Below, piece after piece: positions 27,301-37,866 of a stretch of DNA of 44,001 bases; the stretch's first letter is position 1, and every line of letters begins with the position of its first letter. The position numbers and the translations under genes are program-made. Below the pieces are notes generated by a model. The model made no database searches and was not told the DNA's origin. It saw only the letters and a list, made by a program, of their open reading frames with translations. Origin of the DNA: Rickettsia conorii (GTDB taxonomy: Bacteria; Pseudomonadota; Alphaproteobacteria; Rickettsiales; Rickettsiaceae); contig DYTE01000007.1 of NCBI GenBank assembly GCA_020726135.1, positions 1 to 44,001 of the forward strand. Direction: 5' to 3'.

Positions 27301-28599
27301 TTACCATCATCTAATTGGTCTGATTATAATCACAATTTAATATCCAAAGGTGGTGGCGTTTTTGAGCGTAATATTAAATCAATAAATATTAGTTTAGAAA
27401 TGCAAGATCTATTAAAGATTACTGATCTTAAACTCTCTCCAGATGATTTGATTAGAGCTATTTTAAAAGCGCCTATAGATTTAATATGGAATGGCGGTAT
27501 AGGTACATATATTAAAGCAAAAGATGAATCAAACTTAAATATTTGTGATAAGGCTAATGATAATTTAAGATGCAATGCTATTGATATAAGAGCTAAAATT
27601 ATAGGAGAGGGTGGAAATTTAGGTGTTTCACAACTTGGTAGAATTGAATATAGTTTAAATGGAGGAATATTAAATACTGATTTTATAGATAATTCAGCAG
27701 GTGTTAGTTGTTCTGATCACGAAGTAAATATTAAAATTATATTAAATAATTGCCTTAAAAATAACAAGATTACATTAGAGACAAGAAATATTCTACTTAA
27801 CTCCATGACAAATCAAATTGAACAATTAGTCTTAGAAGATAATTATAAGCAAAATCAAATTATCAATATAATGGCTAATTCATCGATTTTTACAATAGAT
27901 ATGTTTTGTAGATTTATAGATTATTTAGAAAATAATAATTATCTAAATCGAGAATTAGAATTTTTATCCTCTAATGACGATTTATATAGAAGAGAAAAAA
28001 GACTTACTCGTCCAGAACTTGCTATTATATTGTCATATGGAAAAATTGCACTATTTGATAATTTATCTGATTTGGAAATATTAGATGAAGAATATTATAA
28101 TGAATATTTAATTGATTATTTTCCATTATTGATGCAAAAGGATTTTTTAAATGAAATATTAAATCATCAGTTGAAAAATGAAATAATCAAAACTATTATT
28201 ACAAATAAATTAATTAATCAATTAAGCCCAATATTATTACATAATATAATGATTGAAACTAATGCATCGATTATAGAAATAATCAAATCTTATATTATTA
28301 TTTGTAAGGTCTTTAATATAGATAAATTATGGCATGAGATAGAAAATACTACCATACAACATAATATTAAAATCTCAATATTCACAGAAATTATTAATAT
28401 TATTAAAATTGCTATTTTATGGTTCATAAAAAATAAAAGTGAAAATTCAATTAATGAGACAATAGAAGAATATAAAAATTATATTCACAACTATAAAATA
28501 CAATCTATAAAAAATACTGAAAAATCTGAATATATTGATAATTCTATTGCAGAATCATTAAGTAATTTAAAACAAATAATAGAATCAATTATATTGTAG
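24319..28599 (+). CDS. gdhB: NAD-specific glutamate dehydrogenase (large, about 160-kDa class)
   Basis: Oxidatively deaminates glutamate to 2-oxoglutarate and ammonium, feeding the citric-acid cycle, a key reaction for intracellular bacteria that live on host glutamate. The 1426 residues belong to the long bacterial class, somewhat shorter than the usual 1550-1650; the shortening is in the poorly conserved N-terminal third. The catalytic core is well conserved: [16 protein letters not shown] near 776-791, [17 protein letters not shown] just after it, [20 protein letters not shown] near 896-915, and the NAD-binding [17 protein letters not shown] near 943-959. [11 protein letters not shown] and [11 protein letters not shown] follow. 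The C-terminal 300 residues are helical and diverged. Its end overlaps the convergent nuoF by 15 bases. The symbol is by analogy with the Pseudomonas/alphaproteobacterial enzyme. Confidence 0.95.
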   Translation: MQEKIFSLSLSRLTCSVPNYKYHIEKLIKSNITDPLYLNFAHNFLSYIPIDYDFENNQDIFFNLMNQSFEFFKYRKKETNKIHITNSLINGNNAIDIMIIQNNKSFIVDSIICLLSRLAIKTKFIMHPVMHVVRNEHGELLKIEENSNIAESFVHIVIYGNFNDAEIKFLHNEIVTNLQQVESTYEIWKKIPYIITKEQNHLNETNEFLQWLTQDNFTFLGILNFKVTNQVIIEELGAKTIWHNCYKEIKDIIKYSTNELYLDQQIILGKLNAISLVHKDNLVDYILVKHIDENNIYTDGIIIFGLYSSNVKNQSIKNIPILREKLQFVINKSKFLEGTYNYKNLCNIIESLPKDSLIQIDQGDLYCMSYYILSAMMSKKLKLFMQQDWSGNFVNIIIVLPNTRLNSTTHHDIDLYITEKFLTEIISSNLTPLLPNISYLFITLKLEQGIEIDVEQIEGDLDNISRSWIDDLYKSLAKKIGEYNAGLQLNYFANLFSFDYKNKFTPDIALIDYEYLSKSSIQNSIISRLTKVTDQIFELRFYNIGKKLSLSSILPLIENLDFTAIEEQSFIVSKSTDFDQSWIYKFDLIIDNSEFIIEDNIEEILYRINQGLLSNDILNKLGTISGLKWQEINLIKAIASYIIQVNITYDKLLVQTILLKYGQLIQKIISLFHALFDINIKRDYNYIENLHVEIKYYLLSITNNIEDKVLTSIYNTICAITRTNYYNNLKNQLYISFKINSSLISNIPKPVPFAEIFVYSSEFEAIHLRFGKISRGGLRWSDREHDYRTEVLGLMKAQVTKNSIIVPTGAKGGFFVRISHNNMSKEEYNTKIIESYKNFLRGMLDITDNIIDGVNYHPNIICYDKFDPYLVVAADKGTASFSDYANSISLEYNFWLGDAFASGGSAGYDHKKMAITSKGAWISVINHFNSINIDPYLDYIRVVGIGDMSGDVFGNGMLRSKTIKLVAAFNHRHIFIDPNPDNIISYNERARLFNLPSSNWSDYNHNLISKGGGVFERNIKSINISLEMQDLLKITDLKLSPDDLIRAILKAPIDLIWNGGIGTYIKAKDESNLNICDKANDNLRCNAIDIRAKIIGEGGNLGVSQLGRIEYSLNGGILNTDFIDNSAGVSCSDHEVNIKIILNNCLKNNKITLETRNILLNSMTNQIEQLVLEDNYKQNQIINIMANSSIFTIDMFCRFIDYLENNNYLNRELEFLSSNDDLYRREKRLTRPELAIILSYGKIALFDNLSDLEILDEEYYNEYLIDYFPLLMQKDFLNEILNHQLKNEIIKTIITNKLINQLSPILLHNIMIETNASIIEIIKSYIIICKVFNIDKLWHEIENTTIQHNIKISIFTEIINIIKIAILWFIKNKSENSINETIEEYKNYIHNYKIQSIKNTEKSEYIDNSIAESLSNLKQIIESIIL

Positions 28600-29844
28600 A
28601 ATTCTAGATTCTATTTCCGCCCTAAAATGCTTTATTAGACCTTGAATTGGCCAAGCTGCAGCATCACCAAGGGCGCAAATAGTTTTACCTTCTATCTGTT
28701 TTGTAATTTCATAAAGTTCATCTATTTCATCAATTTTAGCATTACCAGTAACAAATCTTTGCATAATACGAGCCATCCAACCAGTACCTTCTCTGCATGG
28801 TGTACATTGACCGCATGATTCATGCATATAAAATTTGGATAAACGAGCAATAATAGCAATAATATCTGTTGAATTATTCATAACTATAATAGCTCCAGTA
28901 CCAAGTCCGGATCCAACTTCTTTTAGGCTGTCAAAATCCATAGATATGTTATCACATATTGATTTAGGTATTAAAGGCACAGAAGATCCACCAGGTATCA
29001 CAGCTTTTAAATTATTCCAACCACCTATCACTCCTCCAGCATAATTCTCAATCAATTCTTTTAATGGTACTCCCATTTCTTCTTCTATCACACAAGGTTT
29101 ATTTACATGACCAGAAATACAAAAAATTTTTGTACCTGTATTATTTATTTTTCCTATATTTGCAAACCATTCGGCACCTCGTCTTAAAATTGTTGGTACA
29201 ACTGCAATTGATTCAATATTATTAATTGTAGTAGGTTTACCATATAATCCATAATTAGCTGGAAATGGTGGCTTTAATCTTGGCAAACCCTTTTTTCCTT
29301 CCAAACTTTCAAGTAAAGCTGTTTCTTCTCCGCATATATAAGCACCTGCGCCTCTATGAAGGTAAATTTCCAAATTATATCCACTATTACATGCATTATT
29401 ACCAATAAAACCATTTTCGTAAGATTCATCTATAGCTTTTTGTAAAATAATAGCTTCATTATAAAATTCCCCCCTAATATAGATGTAACAAATATGAGCA
29501 TTAATGGCAATACTTGCAAGTAATGCACCTTCAATTATTTTATGCGGCTCGAACCTAATTATATCACGATCCTTACATGTCCCTGGTTCTGATTCGTCAG
29601 CATTTATTATCATATAATTTATTTCAGAATTTTTTGGCATAAATGACCATTTACTACCAGTAGAAAAACCAGCGCCACCTCTTCCCCTTAAGCCAGATTT
29701 TTTTACCTCATTTATAATAAAATCCGAACCTTTTAATATTATATTGAGAGTTAAATCCCAGTCTCCACGCTTCATAGAATTTGTAATATCTATATTTTCT
29801 CTCATTATAAAATTTGTAAATATTATATCAGAGTCTTTAATCAT
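28585..29844 (-). CDS. nuoF: NADH-quinone oxidoreductase subunit F
   Basis: Peripheral-arm subunit of respiratory complex I, where NADH is oxidised; carries FMN and cluster N3. The 419 residues match the family. The FMN/NADH site is seen in [17 protein letters not shown] (about 49-65) and [20 protein letters not shown]. The [4Fe-4S] ligands are C344, C347 and C350 (CGQCTPC) and C390 ([12 protein letters not shown]). It stands alone: nuoE and the other nuo genes are not next to it. The stop overlaps the end of the glutamate dehydrogenase gene on the opposite strand. The start is the ATG at 29844, giving [19 protein letters not shown]. Confidence 0.97.
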   Translation of the reverse strand: MIKDSDIIFTNFIMRENIDITNSMKRGDWDLTLNIILKGSDFIINEVKKSGLRGRGGAGFSTGSKWSFMPKNSEINYMIINADESEPGTCKDRDIIRFEPHKIIEGALLASIAINAHICYIYIRGEFYNEAIILQKAIDESYENGFIGNNACNSGYNLEIYLHRGAGAYICGEETALLESLEGKKGLPRLKPPFPANYGLYGKPTTINNIESIAVVPTILRRGAEWFANIGKINNTGTKIFCISGHVNKPCVIEEEMGVPLKELIENYAGGVIGGWNNLKAVIPGGSSVPLIPKSICDNISMDFDSLKEVGSGLGTGAIIVMNNSTDIIAIIARLSKFYMHESCGQCTPCREGTGWMARIMQRFVTGNAKIDEIDELYEITKQIEGKTICALGDAAAWPIQGLIKHFRAEIESRILQYN

Positions 29845-30193
29845 AATTTATATTTGTTATGTTATATAATCTATTATAAATAAATATAGAAAATATATAT
29901 AGATAAATATATAATCTAAACGAATTATGATGTTATTATAGAAAAAATTATACCAAAATTTGATATAATATTTTCAAAAATCTTTGGAGTTGAGGGGGGT
30001 ATGGTCTTCTAATATTTCTGATTAATTTGATTATATTTGAACTGTTTCTTTTAAAGAATACTAATAATTATCATTCTAATCAAATTTTTAACCTATAATC
30101 AAAAATAAAAAAAGTCTAAATATTGCAATAAAAAGCTTTAGTTGATGAATAAAACTTTCTTGTAAGAGAGCTCGTAGCAATACATTATAAATA
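29845..30193. other. Gene-free region upstream of nuoF with a short G-rich island
   Basis: No frame of useful length is present. A G-rich patch (GGAGTTGAGGGGGGTATGG, about 29985-30003) stands out against the A+T-rich surroundings, but I cannot fold it into a tRNA, signal-recognition-particle RNA, tmRNA or 6S RNA. The nuoF promoter is presumably near its left end. Confidence 0.45.
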
Positions 30194-30234
30194 ATAATTA
30201 CCAACTAATTTATTAATATTTAATTGGTAATTAT
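30194..30234 (-). terminator. Probable terminator of rpmF
   Basis: ATAATTACCAA (30194-30204) and TTGGTAATTAT (30224-30234) form a perfect 11-bp stem, extendable inward with one mismatch, 9 bases beyond the rpmF stop codon. On the minus strand TATTTATAA follows. Confidence 0.5.
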
Positions 30235-30242
30235 AATTCTAA

Positions 30243-30446
30243 TTAATCTAAATCCTCATCATCATTGATAATTTTTTGTGTAACTATTTGACGACCATTA
30301 TATGTTCCATCTTTTGAAGACATTTGATGAGGTAATCTATATTCTCCTGTATCTTTATCTACTATGACATTAATGGTTTTAAGAGCTAAATGTGAACGTC
30401 TCATATTTCGTCTTGATTTAGATGTTTTCTTTTTTGGAACTGCCAT
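30243..30446 (-). CDS. rpmF: 50S ribosomal protein L32
   Basis: Large-subunit ribosomal protein of 67 residues. The N terminus [19 protein letters not shown] is diagnostic, followed by [22 protein letters not shown]. As in alphaproteobacterial L32, the zinc-binding cysteines found in some lineages are absent. The C-terminal tail is acidic (NDDEDLD). A strong ribosome-binding site (GGGGAAG) precedes the ATG. It is divergent from bamE with a 122-base gap; plsX, its usual partner, is not in the window. Confidence 0.97.
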   Translation of the reverse strand: MAVPKKKTSKSRRNMRRSHLALKTINVIVDKDTGEYRLPHQMSSKDGTYNGRQIVTQKIINDDEDLD

Positions 30447-30568
30447 GTTCTTCCCCTAATTAAAATTTTATTTAAAAAATGATATAAAACTATTTATTAA
30501 AATCAATAATGAAGTATATTATATTTTAAGGTTAAAATCTATATGTTTCTAATTAACAAATAAAATTT

Positions 30569-31039
30569 ATGAAAAACTATATGTTTAAAATATTAATATT
30601 GATATTTTGTTTATCATTAAGTGGATGTAAATCTATTAGATCTCATGGCAAACATCTTGATGAGAGTGACATTGAAAAATTACAAAATACAAAATTAACT
30701 AAGTCTGATGTAGAAAATTTAATAGGTACGCCAACAATAATACCTGATTATACAGCAAATGTTTGGTATTATATTGAACGCTTCAGTGAAAAACGAGCTT
30801 GGTTTTCAGATAATTTAATTGATCAAAAAATTGTTAAAATTTTGTTTGATAAAAATAATATTATACAAGAAGTATCAACATATGGATTTGATGTTGCTAA
30901 TAATATTAATATTGTGAGTGAATATACAAAATCTTGTGGTACTGAGTTATCTGTATTACAAAAATTTGCAAAGAATATAGGTAGATTCAATCATTCTAAA
31001 GAAAAAAAGAAAAATTCTAAGAAACCTATTATTAAATAA
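30569..31039 (+). CDS. bamE: Outer-membrane assembly lipoprotein BamE (SmpA/OmlA family)
   Basis: Accessory lipoprotein of the BAM complex that inserts outer-membrane proteins. The 156 residues start with a lipoprotein signal (FKILILIFCLSLSGC, lipid-bearing C20). The BamE fold follows: LTKSDVENLIGTPTIIP, then VWYYIERFSEKRAWF and IVKILFDKNNIIQEV, matching the conserved strand pattern. A lysine-rich tail (KEKKKNSKK) ends the protein. It is the first gene of a plus-strand run continuing to the oligopeptidase at 36.6 kb. In many alphaproteobacteria bamE sits near rpmF-plsX, as partly preserved here. Confidence 0.92.
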   Translation: MKNYMFKILILIFCLSLSGCKSIRSHGKHLDESDIEKLQNTKLTKSDVENLIGTPTIIPDYTANVWYYIERFSEKRAWFSDNLIDQKIVKILFDKNNIIQEVSTYGFDVANNINIVSEYTKSCGTELSVLQKFAKNIGRFNHSKEKKKNSKKPIIK

Positions 31040-31084
31040 TATTTTTATGTTAAACAGATAGATTAACGATTGGAGAATATTAAA

Positions 31085-31996
31085 ATGTCAAAAGATATAA
31101 GTGAAGTATTTCCTAGAGTTTTTAAATCAAATACAGGAATTAAAATTACTGAAAAAATACTAGATGCTAGTTCTATCGAAGTTTATGAAATAGACAAATT
31201 TTCAGATGATGAAAATAATCGCAACCATTACGACGATAGAAATTCACAAAATATAAAATATTTAGTACTACATTATACTGTAATTAATTTTCCTCAAACT
31301 ATAACAACATTTACTGCTAATAAAGATAATAATCGTGTAAGTGCTCATTATGTAATTTCAGAATTGGAACAATCTCTTGATGCTGGAAAAATAATACATG
31401 TTGTTCCAGATGATAAAAGAGCGTGGCATGCTGGAATAAGTATATGGGGAAATGAAAAAAATTTAAATTATACTTCCATCGGTATTGAACATGTGAATCA
31501 TGGATTTGTAACTAATCAAGGCAAGATAGAATGGTGTGAATTTGATAATGAACAAATTAACTCATCGATAGAACTTTGTAAATATTTAGTAAATAAATAT
31601 AATATTCTTCCACAAAATATTCTAGCTCACTCAGATATAGCGCCTGGACGAAAAGAAGATACTGGTCCATTATTTCCATGGGAAAGTTTTTATAAAGCTG
31701 GTATTGGCGCATGGCTTGATTATGATGAAAGAACAGAAGAAGATATAAGACAAAAATACAAAATTACAATAGATTATCCTAAATCTAGAGAGGATATTTT
31801 GAAATTATTAAGTATTTTTGGATATGATATTAGTAATGAAGATGGTGCTATTAAAGCTTTCAAAGCGCATTATTCTGATAATCAACATGCAGAAAATTAT
31901 AATAGTGATATTACAGAAACTCTACAATTATGGTGTTTTGGTCTTGTGGCAAAATATATTACTAATATTAATATTTTAATTAAAAAAATATACTAA
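31085..31996 (+). CDS. N-acetylmuramoyl-L-alanine amidase, AmiD/AmpD (Amidase_2) type
   Basis: Zinc amidase that cuts the bond between N-acetylmuramic acid and L-alanine in peptidoglycan or its anhydro fragments. The ATG at 31085 is chosen over an in-frame TTG at 31070, since TGGAGA lies about 9 bases before it. The protein has 303 residues. Zinc ligands are H63 (VLHYT), H182 (LAHSDIAPGRKEDTGP) and D192; catalytic E135 (IGIEHVNHG) and K190 match AmiD. The last 75 residues resemble a peptidoglycan-binding helical domain (DILKLLSIFGYDIS). There is no signal peptide or lipobox, so it either acts in the cytosol on recycled muropeptides or leaves by another route. Rickettsia has a similar characterised enzyme. 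Confidence 0.93.
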   Translation: MSKDISEVFPRVFKSNTGIKITEKILDASSIEVYEIDKFSDDENNRNHYDDRNSQNIKYLVLHYTVINFPQTITTFTANKDNNRVSAHYVISELEQSLDAGKIIHVVPDDKRAWHAGISIWGNEKNLNYTSIGIEHVNHGFVTNQGKIEWCEFDNEQINSSIELCKYLVNKYNILPQNILAHSDIAPGRKEDTGPLFPWESFYKAGIGAWLDYDERTEEDIRQKYKITIDYPKSREDILKLLSIFGYDISNEDGAIKAFKAHYSDNQHAENYNSDITETLQLWCFGLVAKYITNINILIKKIY

Positions 31997-32018
31997 ATTT
32001 TATTAAAATTTGATATAA

Positions 32019-33041
<1,023 letters not shown>

Positions 33042-33058
33042 TTGTTAAATCATTATAG

Positions 33059-33724
33059 ATGGTTATTAATATGACTAAAAATATATCAATAGTAACATTA
33101 GTAGGAAATATAATAAAATTACTATATGAGACATTACCAATAATATCATCAAGCAAAATAGTAAATAAAAAATCATTGATAGACGCTTATCTTACACAAA
33201 TATCTGAATTGCAAGATATTTATTTTGCATCTACATATCCAGAACATAGGGATATAATTCTATGCAATATAAAAAATACATATTCTGACCCTGCTATAAT
33301 AATAGATAATGTAGTTAACCATATTAGAACAATATTATGCCAACATAAAATTATTACGGATATTACGGGAAGAACTAAGTCTCTTTTTTCAATTTGGATT
33401 AAAATGAACAGAAAAAACATATGTTTTGATGAAATGCATGATATAATAGGTATTAGAATTATAGTATCATCAAAAGATGAATGTTACAAAGTTTTAAAAA
33501 TTTTGAATATGAATTTTAACATAATAACGAATAAATTTAGAGATTTTATACAAAATCCTAAGAATAATGGCTATCAGTCAATTCATCTTGCTTTTATATC
33601 TCAAACTAGTCATACTATAGAAGTGCAAATAAGAACTGATCAAATGCATGAATTAGCTGTTTTTGGAGAAGCAGCTCATTGGCAATATAAACAAGTTAAT
33701 GATTTAAAATATATAAATATTTAA
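33059..33724 (+). CDS. Small RelA/SpoT-type (p)ppGpp synthetase, synthetase domain only
   Basis: Transfers pyrophosphate from ATP to GDP/GTP to make the alarmone (p)ppGpp. Only the synthetase domain is present in 221 residues: GRTKSLFSIWIKM (104-116, ATP/GTP site), D128 in HDIIGIRIIV, the G-loop region KFRDFIQNPKNNGYQSIH (159-176, Y172) and EVQIRT (188-193, catalytic E188), then HELAVFGEAAHWQYK. All key residues appear intact. The HD hydrolase domain and the TGS, helical and ACT domains of long RSH proteins are absent. The motifs are closer to those of long RSH proteins than to firmicute small synthetases, suggesting a truncated RSH, as the split spoT genes of Rickettsia. A second ATG at 33071 is an alternative start; neither has a strong ribosome-binding site. 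Confidence 0.9.
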   Translation: MVINMTKNISIVTLVGNIIKLLYETLPIISSSKIVNKKSLIDAYLTQISELQDIYFASTYPEHRDIILCNIKNTYSDPAIIIDNVVNHIRTILCQHKIITDITGRTKSLFSIWIKMNRKNICFDEMHDIIGIRIIVSSKDECYKVLKILNMNFNIITNKFRDFIQNPKNNGYQSIHLAFISQTSHTIEVQIRTDQMHELAVFGEAAHWQYKQVNDLKYINI

Positions 33725-33734
33725 GAGGTGTTTT

Positions 33735-34454
33735 ATGCGTTTTATAACTATTATATTTATTACTGTAATTAGTTTATCTTACAATAGTTTTGCTAAGTCA
33801 GAAAATAAATTAACTAATACTTATCTAAATACATCCGTTACAGATTATCAAGAAGTGACAGAAGATATATTATCTGCAAATTTAAGATTTGATTTTGAAG
33901 GTAATGATCCACAAAAAGTTCAAAATCATATTAATGAAAAAATGTCGCAAATATTAAAAATGGCAAAAAAAATTCCAGAATTGGAAGTATCAACTGATCA
34001 ATATTATGTATATAAGAATTATTCTAATGATCAAGATAAAAAAAAGAAAGAATCTTGGACAGGATCACAATCAATTATAATAACTAGTAAATTTAATGAA
34101 TCAGTATTAAAATTTGCACATGAATTACAAAATACTGGATTATTAATGAATAGTCTTAATTATTCTATATCTTCTGAATTGGAACAAAAAACAAGAGATA
34201 GTTTGACAGAAAATTTAATTAACAAATTAATGACAAAAGCAGAAAAATTTGCTAAATTTACTGGTAAATCTCAAGCTCAAATAATTGAGCTTAATGTTGA
34301 TAATAATAATATATATGACAATAATATGAAAACTTATAATGTTAGTTCATTAAAAGCAACAAAATCTGACTTAGGAGAAGCAGCACTTCCAGTTTCCTCT
34401 CCAAAACAACAAAAAATAACAGCAACAATATCAGCAAAATTTCTATTAAAATAA
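33735..34454 (+). CDS. Periplasmic SIMPL-domain (DUF541) protein
   Basis: A 239-residue exported protein with signal peptide MRFITIIFITVISLSYNSFA (cleavage near residue 20-21). The mature part has the SIMPL pattern: TEDILSANLRFDFEGNDPQKVQNHINEKM near the start, SWTGSQSIIITSKFNESVLKFAHELQNTG and LIMNKLM-type helices in the middle. The late IIELNVDN...AALPVSSPKQQKITATISAKFLLK shows the C-terminal strand. The function of the family is poorly defined; several members are periplasmic or outer-membrane associated and help in stress tolerance. AGAGGTG precedes the ATG; only 10 bases separate it from the alarmone synthetase and 4 from the oligopeptidase, so it is in an operon. Confidence 0.85.
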   Translation: MRFITIIFITVISLSYNSFAKSENKLTNTYLNTSVTDYQEVTEDILSANLRFDFEGNDPQKVQNHINEKMSQILKMAKKIPELEVSTDQYYVYKNYSNDQDKKKKESWTGSQSIIITSKFNESVLKFAHELQNTGLLMNSLNYSISSELEQKTRDSLTENLINKLMTKAEKFAKFTGKSQAQIIELNVDNNNIYDNNMKTYNVSSLKATKSDLGEAALPVSSPKQQKITATISAKFLLK

Positions 34455-34458
34455 TATT

Positions 34459-36615
34459 ATGAATAAAAGTGATAAAATAATTTTAACTGTGGCAACAATT
34501 GCAATAATCTATTGTCTGTCACAAATATATAAATTAATGAATGAGAAACCTGTGACTCCTCCTATTGCAAAAAAAATATCCCATGTTGTTAATATACATG
34601 GACAAAAAATTGAAGATGATTATAGTTGGATGCGTGATTCAGCTTGGCCTAATAAAGTTGAAAATACTGATATTATAGAATATTTAAATGGTGAAAATCT
34701 ATTTACTAAAACCTATTTTGCTGGTATGAGATATTATACAACAACAGTATTTGAAGAATTAAAAGCAAGAATTAAACTTGATGATATTTCTGCTTATATT
34801 AAAAGAAAACAATATTATTATTATACACGAACTGAAAAAGACAAAGACTATCCAATTTATTGTAGAAAAGAATCTAATATAGACAATAATGAACAAATAA
34901 TTCTTGATGTAAATCTACTAGCATTAGATAAACAATTTACCAATGTAGGAACTATAGCAATATCAGAAGATCAAAATTTGATGTCCTATGCTGTAGATTT
35001 TTCTGGTGATGAAAAATATTCAATTAAAATTTATGATTTAAAAAATAATCAATATTTTATAGATGAAATTGAAAATGTAGCTAGTAATATTGTTTGGCAT
35101 AAAAATCTTAAAGGTTTTTTCTATGTAAGTATCAATGAATCGTTGCGTCAGGATGCTGTAAAATTTCATATATTAGGTGAATCTATTCAAGATGATAAAA
35201 TTATATTAAAAATAGATGATCCATTATACCAACTATCTATCAACAAATCTGCTAGTGGAGATTATTTATTTATAAATAAAAATGGTCATAGTCAGAATGA
35301 AATATATTCTTTAGCAATAAATGCCGAATATTTAGTAGAATCCAAACTTACTATTCCTTCAAAAGATAAAATTTTTTATGATATTGAACATCATGGTGAT
35401 TATTTTTATATTCGCACTAATGAACAGGCAGAGAATTTTAAATTAACAAAAATTGCTATTGATAATGTAGAAAATTATGAAAAAGCAAAAGAAGACTATA
35501 TAACAGAGAAAAAAGATAAATATCTATCATCTTTTGATGTTACAGAGAATTATTTGATTCTTAATTATAAAGCAAATGCTCTTCCTTATATTCAAATCAA
35601 ACATTTTAAAACAGGAGAAGAAAAACTCTTAATGTTTCCAGATATTGCATTTGAAGCAGATGCATTTTCTACAAATTTTGAGCTAGATGATATAAGAATA
35701 GATTATTCTTCTCTTGCAATGCCAAGAACTATCTATCAATATGATTTTGATAAGAGTCACCTATCAATATTAAAAACAGATGAAATACCAAGTGGATTCA
35801 AACCAGAAGAATATGTTGTTGAACGAATTTTTATCCTTAGTGGCGATGTTAGAGTTCCTGTAACATTAATGTATAAAAAATCAATGATGCAAAAAGATGG
35901 TACTAATGCATTATATTTATATGGCTATGGATCATATGGTATATCGACTCCTGTATCATTCAGAAGTAGCGCTATTTCTCTTGTAGATCGTGGTTTTGTG
36001 TATGCTATAGCACATGTCAGGGGTGGAAGTGAATTGGGACAAAATTGGTATGAATCTGCAAAATTTTTAACAAAGAAACATAGTTTTGATGATTTTATAG
36101 CTTCAGCTAAAGCTTTAATAGATCTTGGTTATACAGCTAAAGGGAAAATAGTAATATCAGGTGGCAGTGCCGGAGGTATGTTAATTGGTTATGCTATTAA
36201 TGAATATCCAGAATTATTTAAAGCAGCTGTTGCTCATGTGCCTTTTGTTGATGTGTTAAATACGATGCTTGATGAAACATTGCCGCTTACACCTGGAGAA
36301 TTTCAAGAATGGGGCAATCCTGCTAATGTGGAATATTTTGAATATATACGTTCTTATTCACCTTATGATAATATTAAAGCGCAAAATTATCCTAATGTAT
36401 TTATGACAGCAGGTATTTCTGATCCAAGAGTTGGATATTGGGAACCAGCAAAATTTATTGCAAAATTACGTGTGTTCAATAGTGCAAAGAATAAGATATT
36501 ATTAAAAACTAATATGGATTCTGGACATAAAGGTGCATCTGGACGTTTTGATTATTTGAAAGAAATTGCTGAAGAATTATCATTTATTTTTCATGTATCT
36601 GGTACTTATTTTTAA
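34459..36615 (+). CDS. ptrB: Oligopeptidase B (S9A serine peptidase) with an N-terminal membrane anchor
   Basis: Prolyl-oligopeptidase-family serine peptidase that cuts short peptides after basic residues. The 718 residues include a hydrophobic segment at about 7-24 (IILTVATIAIIYCLSQIY), a beta-propeller gate (about 70-430) and the alpha/beta hydrolase domain. The triad is S570 (GGSAGG), D655 (SDPRVGYWEP) and H690 (SGHKGASGR). HVRGGSELG and LYLYGYGSYG are oligopeptidase B signatures. Classical enzymes are cytosolic and lack the anchor, so this one may sit in the inner membrane facing the periplasm. The gene is 4 bases after the SIMPL gene, suggesting a paired envelope role. A terminator follows the stop. 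Confidence 0.93.
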   Translation: MNKSDKIILTVATIAIIYCLSQIYKLMNEKPVTPPIAKKISHVVNIHGQKIEDDYSWMRDSAWPNKVENTDIIEYLNGENLFTKTYFAGMRYYTTTVFEELKARIKLDDISAYIKRKQYYYYTRTEKDKDYPIYCRKESNIDNNEQIILDVNLLALDKQFTNVGTIAISEDQNLMSYAVDFSGDEKYSIKIYDLKNNQYFIDEIENVASNIVWHKNLKGFFYVSINESLRQDAVKFHILGESIQDDKIILKIDDPLYQLSINKSASGDYLFINKNGHSQNEIYSLAINAEYLVESKLTIPSKDKIFYDIEHHGDYFYIRTNEQAENFKLTKIAIDNVENYEKAKEDYITEKKDKYLSSFDVTENYLILNYKANALPYIQIKHFKTGEEKLLMFPDIAFEADAFSTNFELDDIRIDYSSLAMPRTIYQYDFDKSHLSILKTDEIPSGFKPEEYVVERIFILSGDVRVPVTLMYKKSMMQKDGTNALYLYGYGSYGISTPVSFRSSAISLVDRGFVYAIAHVRGGSELGQNWYESAKFLTKKHSFDDFIASAKALIDLGYTAKGKIVISGGSAGGMLIGYAINEYPELFKAAVAHVPFVDVLNTMLDETLPLTPGEFQEWGNPANVEYFEYIRSYSPYDNIKAQNYPNVFMTAGISDPRVGYWEPAKFIAKLRVFNSAKNKILLKTNMDSGHKGASGRFDYLKEIAEELSFIFHVSGTYF

Positions 36616-36620
36616 TATAG

Positions 36621-36651
36621 ATAGGTTTAATATTAAATCTACCTATATTTT
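36621..36651 (+). terminator. Terminator after oligopeptidase B
   Basis: ATAGGT (36621-36626) and ACCTAT (36641-36646) pair, with inner TTTAAT/ATTAAA pairing in the loop, followed by ATTTTTAT. It lies 5 bases past the stop and would end the six-gene run. Confidence 0.6.
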
Positions 36652-36672
36652 TATAAGTTACTATTTTTTAAT

Positions 36673-36709
36673 TACGAATCTTGGATAATTATATTATCTT
36701 GGGTTCGTA
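36673..36709. other. Structured 37-base inverted repeat
   Basis: TACGAATC (36673-36680) pairs with GGTTCGTA (36702-36709), and inside it GATAAT/ATTATC (36684-36689 and 36693-36698) forms a second stem with a 3-base loop. It has no T-run on either strand, so it is not a standard terminator, though it lies 9 bases past the end of the small acidic frame. Confidence 0.5.
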
Positions 36710-36718
36710 GATATTTTA

Positions 36719-36895
36719 CTATAATTGATTCATTTCGTCTGTCACAACACCTAAAGCAGCTAATCCATCATATTCAATTGAACTTACTGCAAAAGATATA
36801 TCATCTTCTATTTCTAAACTTTCTGCTGTATCTAGATTTTCTTCTGTATCTAGATTTTTAGCAATATTAATTTTTACTTCTTCTACAATTTTCAT
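36719..36895 (-). CDS. Small acidic frame just downstream of tRNA-Pro (uncertain)
   Basis: An ATG at 36895 opens 58 codons giving an acidic product: MKIVEEVKINIAKNL, then the near-repeat LDTEENLDTAESLEIEDD, and FAVSSIEYDGLAALG toward the end. The frame continues upstream without stop into tRNA-Pro, but a start there would lie inside the tRNA gene and is not credible. No ribosome-binding site precedes the ATG, and it would need the tRNA transcript or a hidden promoter. The ordered acidic sequence is more protein-like than random A+T-rich DNA. It could be a small real gene or the remnant of one. No family is recognised. Confidence 0.35.
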   Translation of the reverse strand: MKIVEEVKINIAKNLDTEENLDTAESLEIEDDISFAVSSIEYDGLAALGVVTDEMNQL

Positions 36896-36977
36896 TTCTT
36901 TTGTTTCGTTTGTAGCTGGTCTAATAGAGGATTTTATGAAAATTGAAATATTTAGTTGTGATTTTATATAGAATGAT

Positions 36978-37054
<77 letters not shown>

Positions 37055-37149
37055 ACATTATGAATATTTTAGATTTGTTATTGCAACATTATTGCATCAA
37101 TATAATATATAAACTATAATTAATTTAAAATCAATTAAAATTTAAGTAA

Positions 37150-37851
37150 ATGAATATATTTCATGTTTCAATCTTAACATTATTTCCAGAAATTTTTCCA
37201 GGTCCTTTGCAATATTCCCTTGCTGGTCAGGCATTGAGAAAAAATATTTGGTCATATGATGTTATTAATATTAAAGACTTTGGTATAACGAAACATAAAA
37301 AAGTTGATGATGAACAATTTGGAGGTGCTTGTGGTTTAGTTATGAGACCAGATGTGTTGAGCGATGCATTGGATTTTGCATTAATGAAGAAACCAGAAAC
37401 TATAATTTATTACCCTTCACCTCGTGGGAAATTATTATCACAAAATTTTGCACGTAACATTATTACGCAAAAAAATATAATAATTTTATGTGGTCGTTTC
37501 GAAGGAATTGACGAGAGAATAATTGAAGGATATAATATACAAGAAATTAGCATAGGTGATTACATATTATCTGGCGGAGAAATTGCTGCTTTTGTACTTC
37601 TTGATGTTGTTACAAGGCTTCTACCCGGTGTAGTAAAAAATACTAATAGTTTATTATCAGAATCATTTGAACAAGATGGTGAATTTGCTGGAATGCTTGA
37701 ATGTCCATTATATACAAGGCCTGCTAAGTGGCGTGACAGATGCGTGCCTGAGGTTTTATTATCAGGTAATCATCAAAAAATTAGAGAATGGAAGCAGGAA
37801 CAATCTAGAGAAATTACAATGGCTCGTAGAGCTGATTTATTGAATATGTAA
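37150..37851 (+). CDS. trmD: tRNA (guanine-37-N1)-methyltransferase
   Basis: Methylates G37 next to the anticodon (for example in tRNA-Pro, whose gene lies just beside it) to prevent frameshifting. The 233 residues show the SPOUT trefoil knot: [17 protein letters not shown] and [21 protein letters not shown] for S-adenosylmethionine binding, then [19 protein letters not shown] and the catalytic aspartate region near [21 protein letters not shown] follows at the end for rplS, 15 bases downstream. The usual partners rpsP and rimM are missing upstream, so the standard cluster is split. Confidence 0.97.
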   Translation: MNIFHVSILTLFPEIFPGPLQYSLAGQALRKNIWSYDVINIKDFGITKHKKVDDEQFGGACGLVMRPDVLSDALDFALMKKPETIIYYPSPRGKLLSQNFARNIITQKNIIILCGRFEGIDERIIEGYNIQEISIGDYILSGGEIAAFVLLDVVTRLLPGVVKNTNSLLSESFEQDGEFAGMLECPLYTRPAKWRDRCVPEVLLSGNHQKIREWKQEQSREITMARRADLLNM

Positions 37852-37866
37852 GGAGTTTGAAATATT

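Noticed and set aside
29985-30003. Signal-recognition-particle RNA, 6S RNA or tmRNA in the G-rich patch
   Set aside because: None of the conserved core sequences or folds of these RNAs could be found around it.
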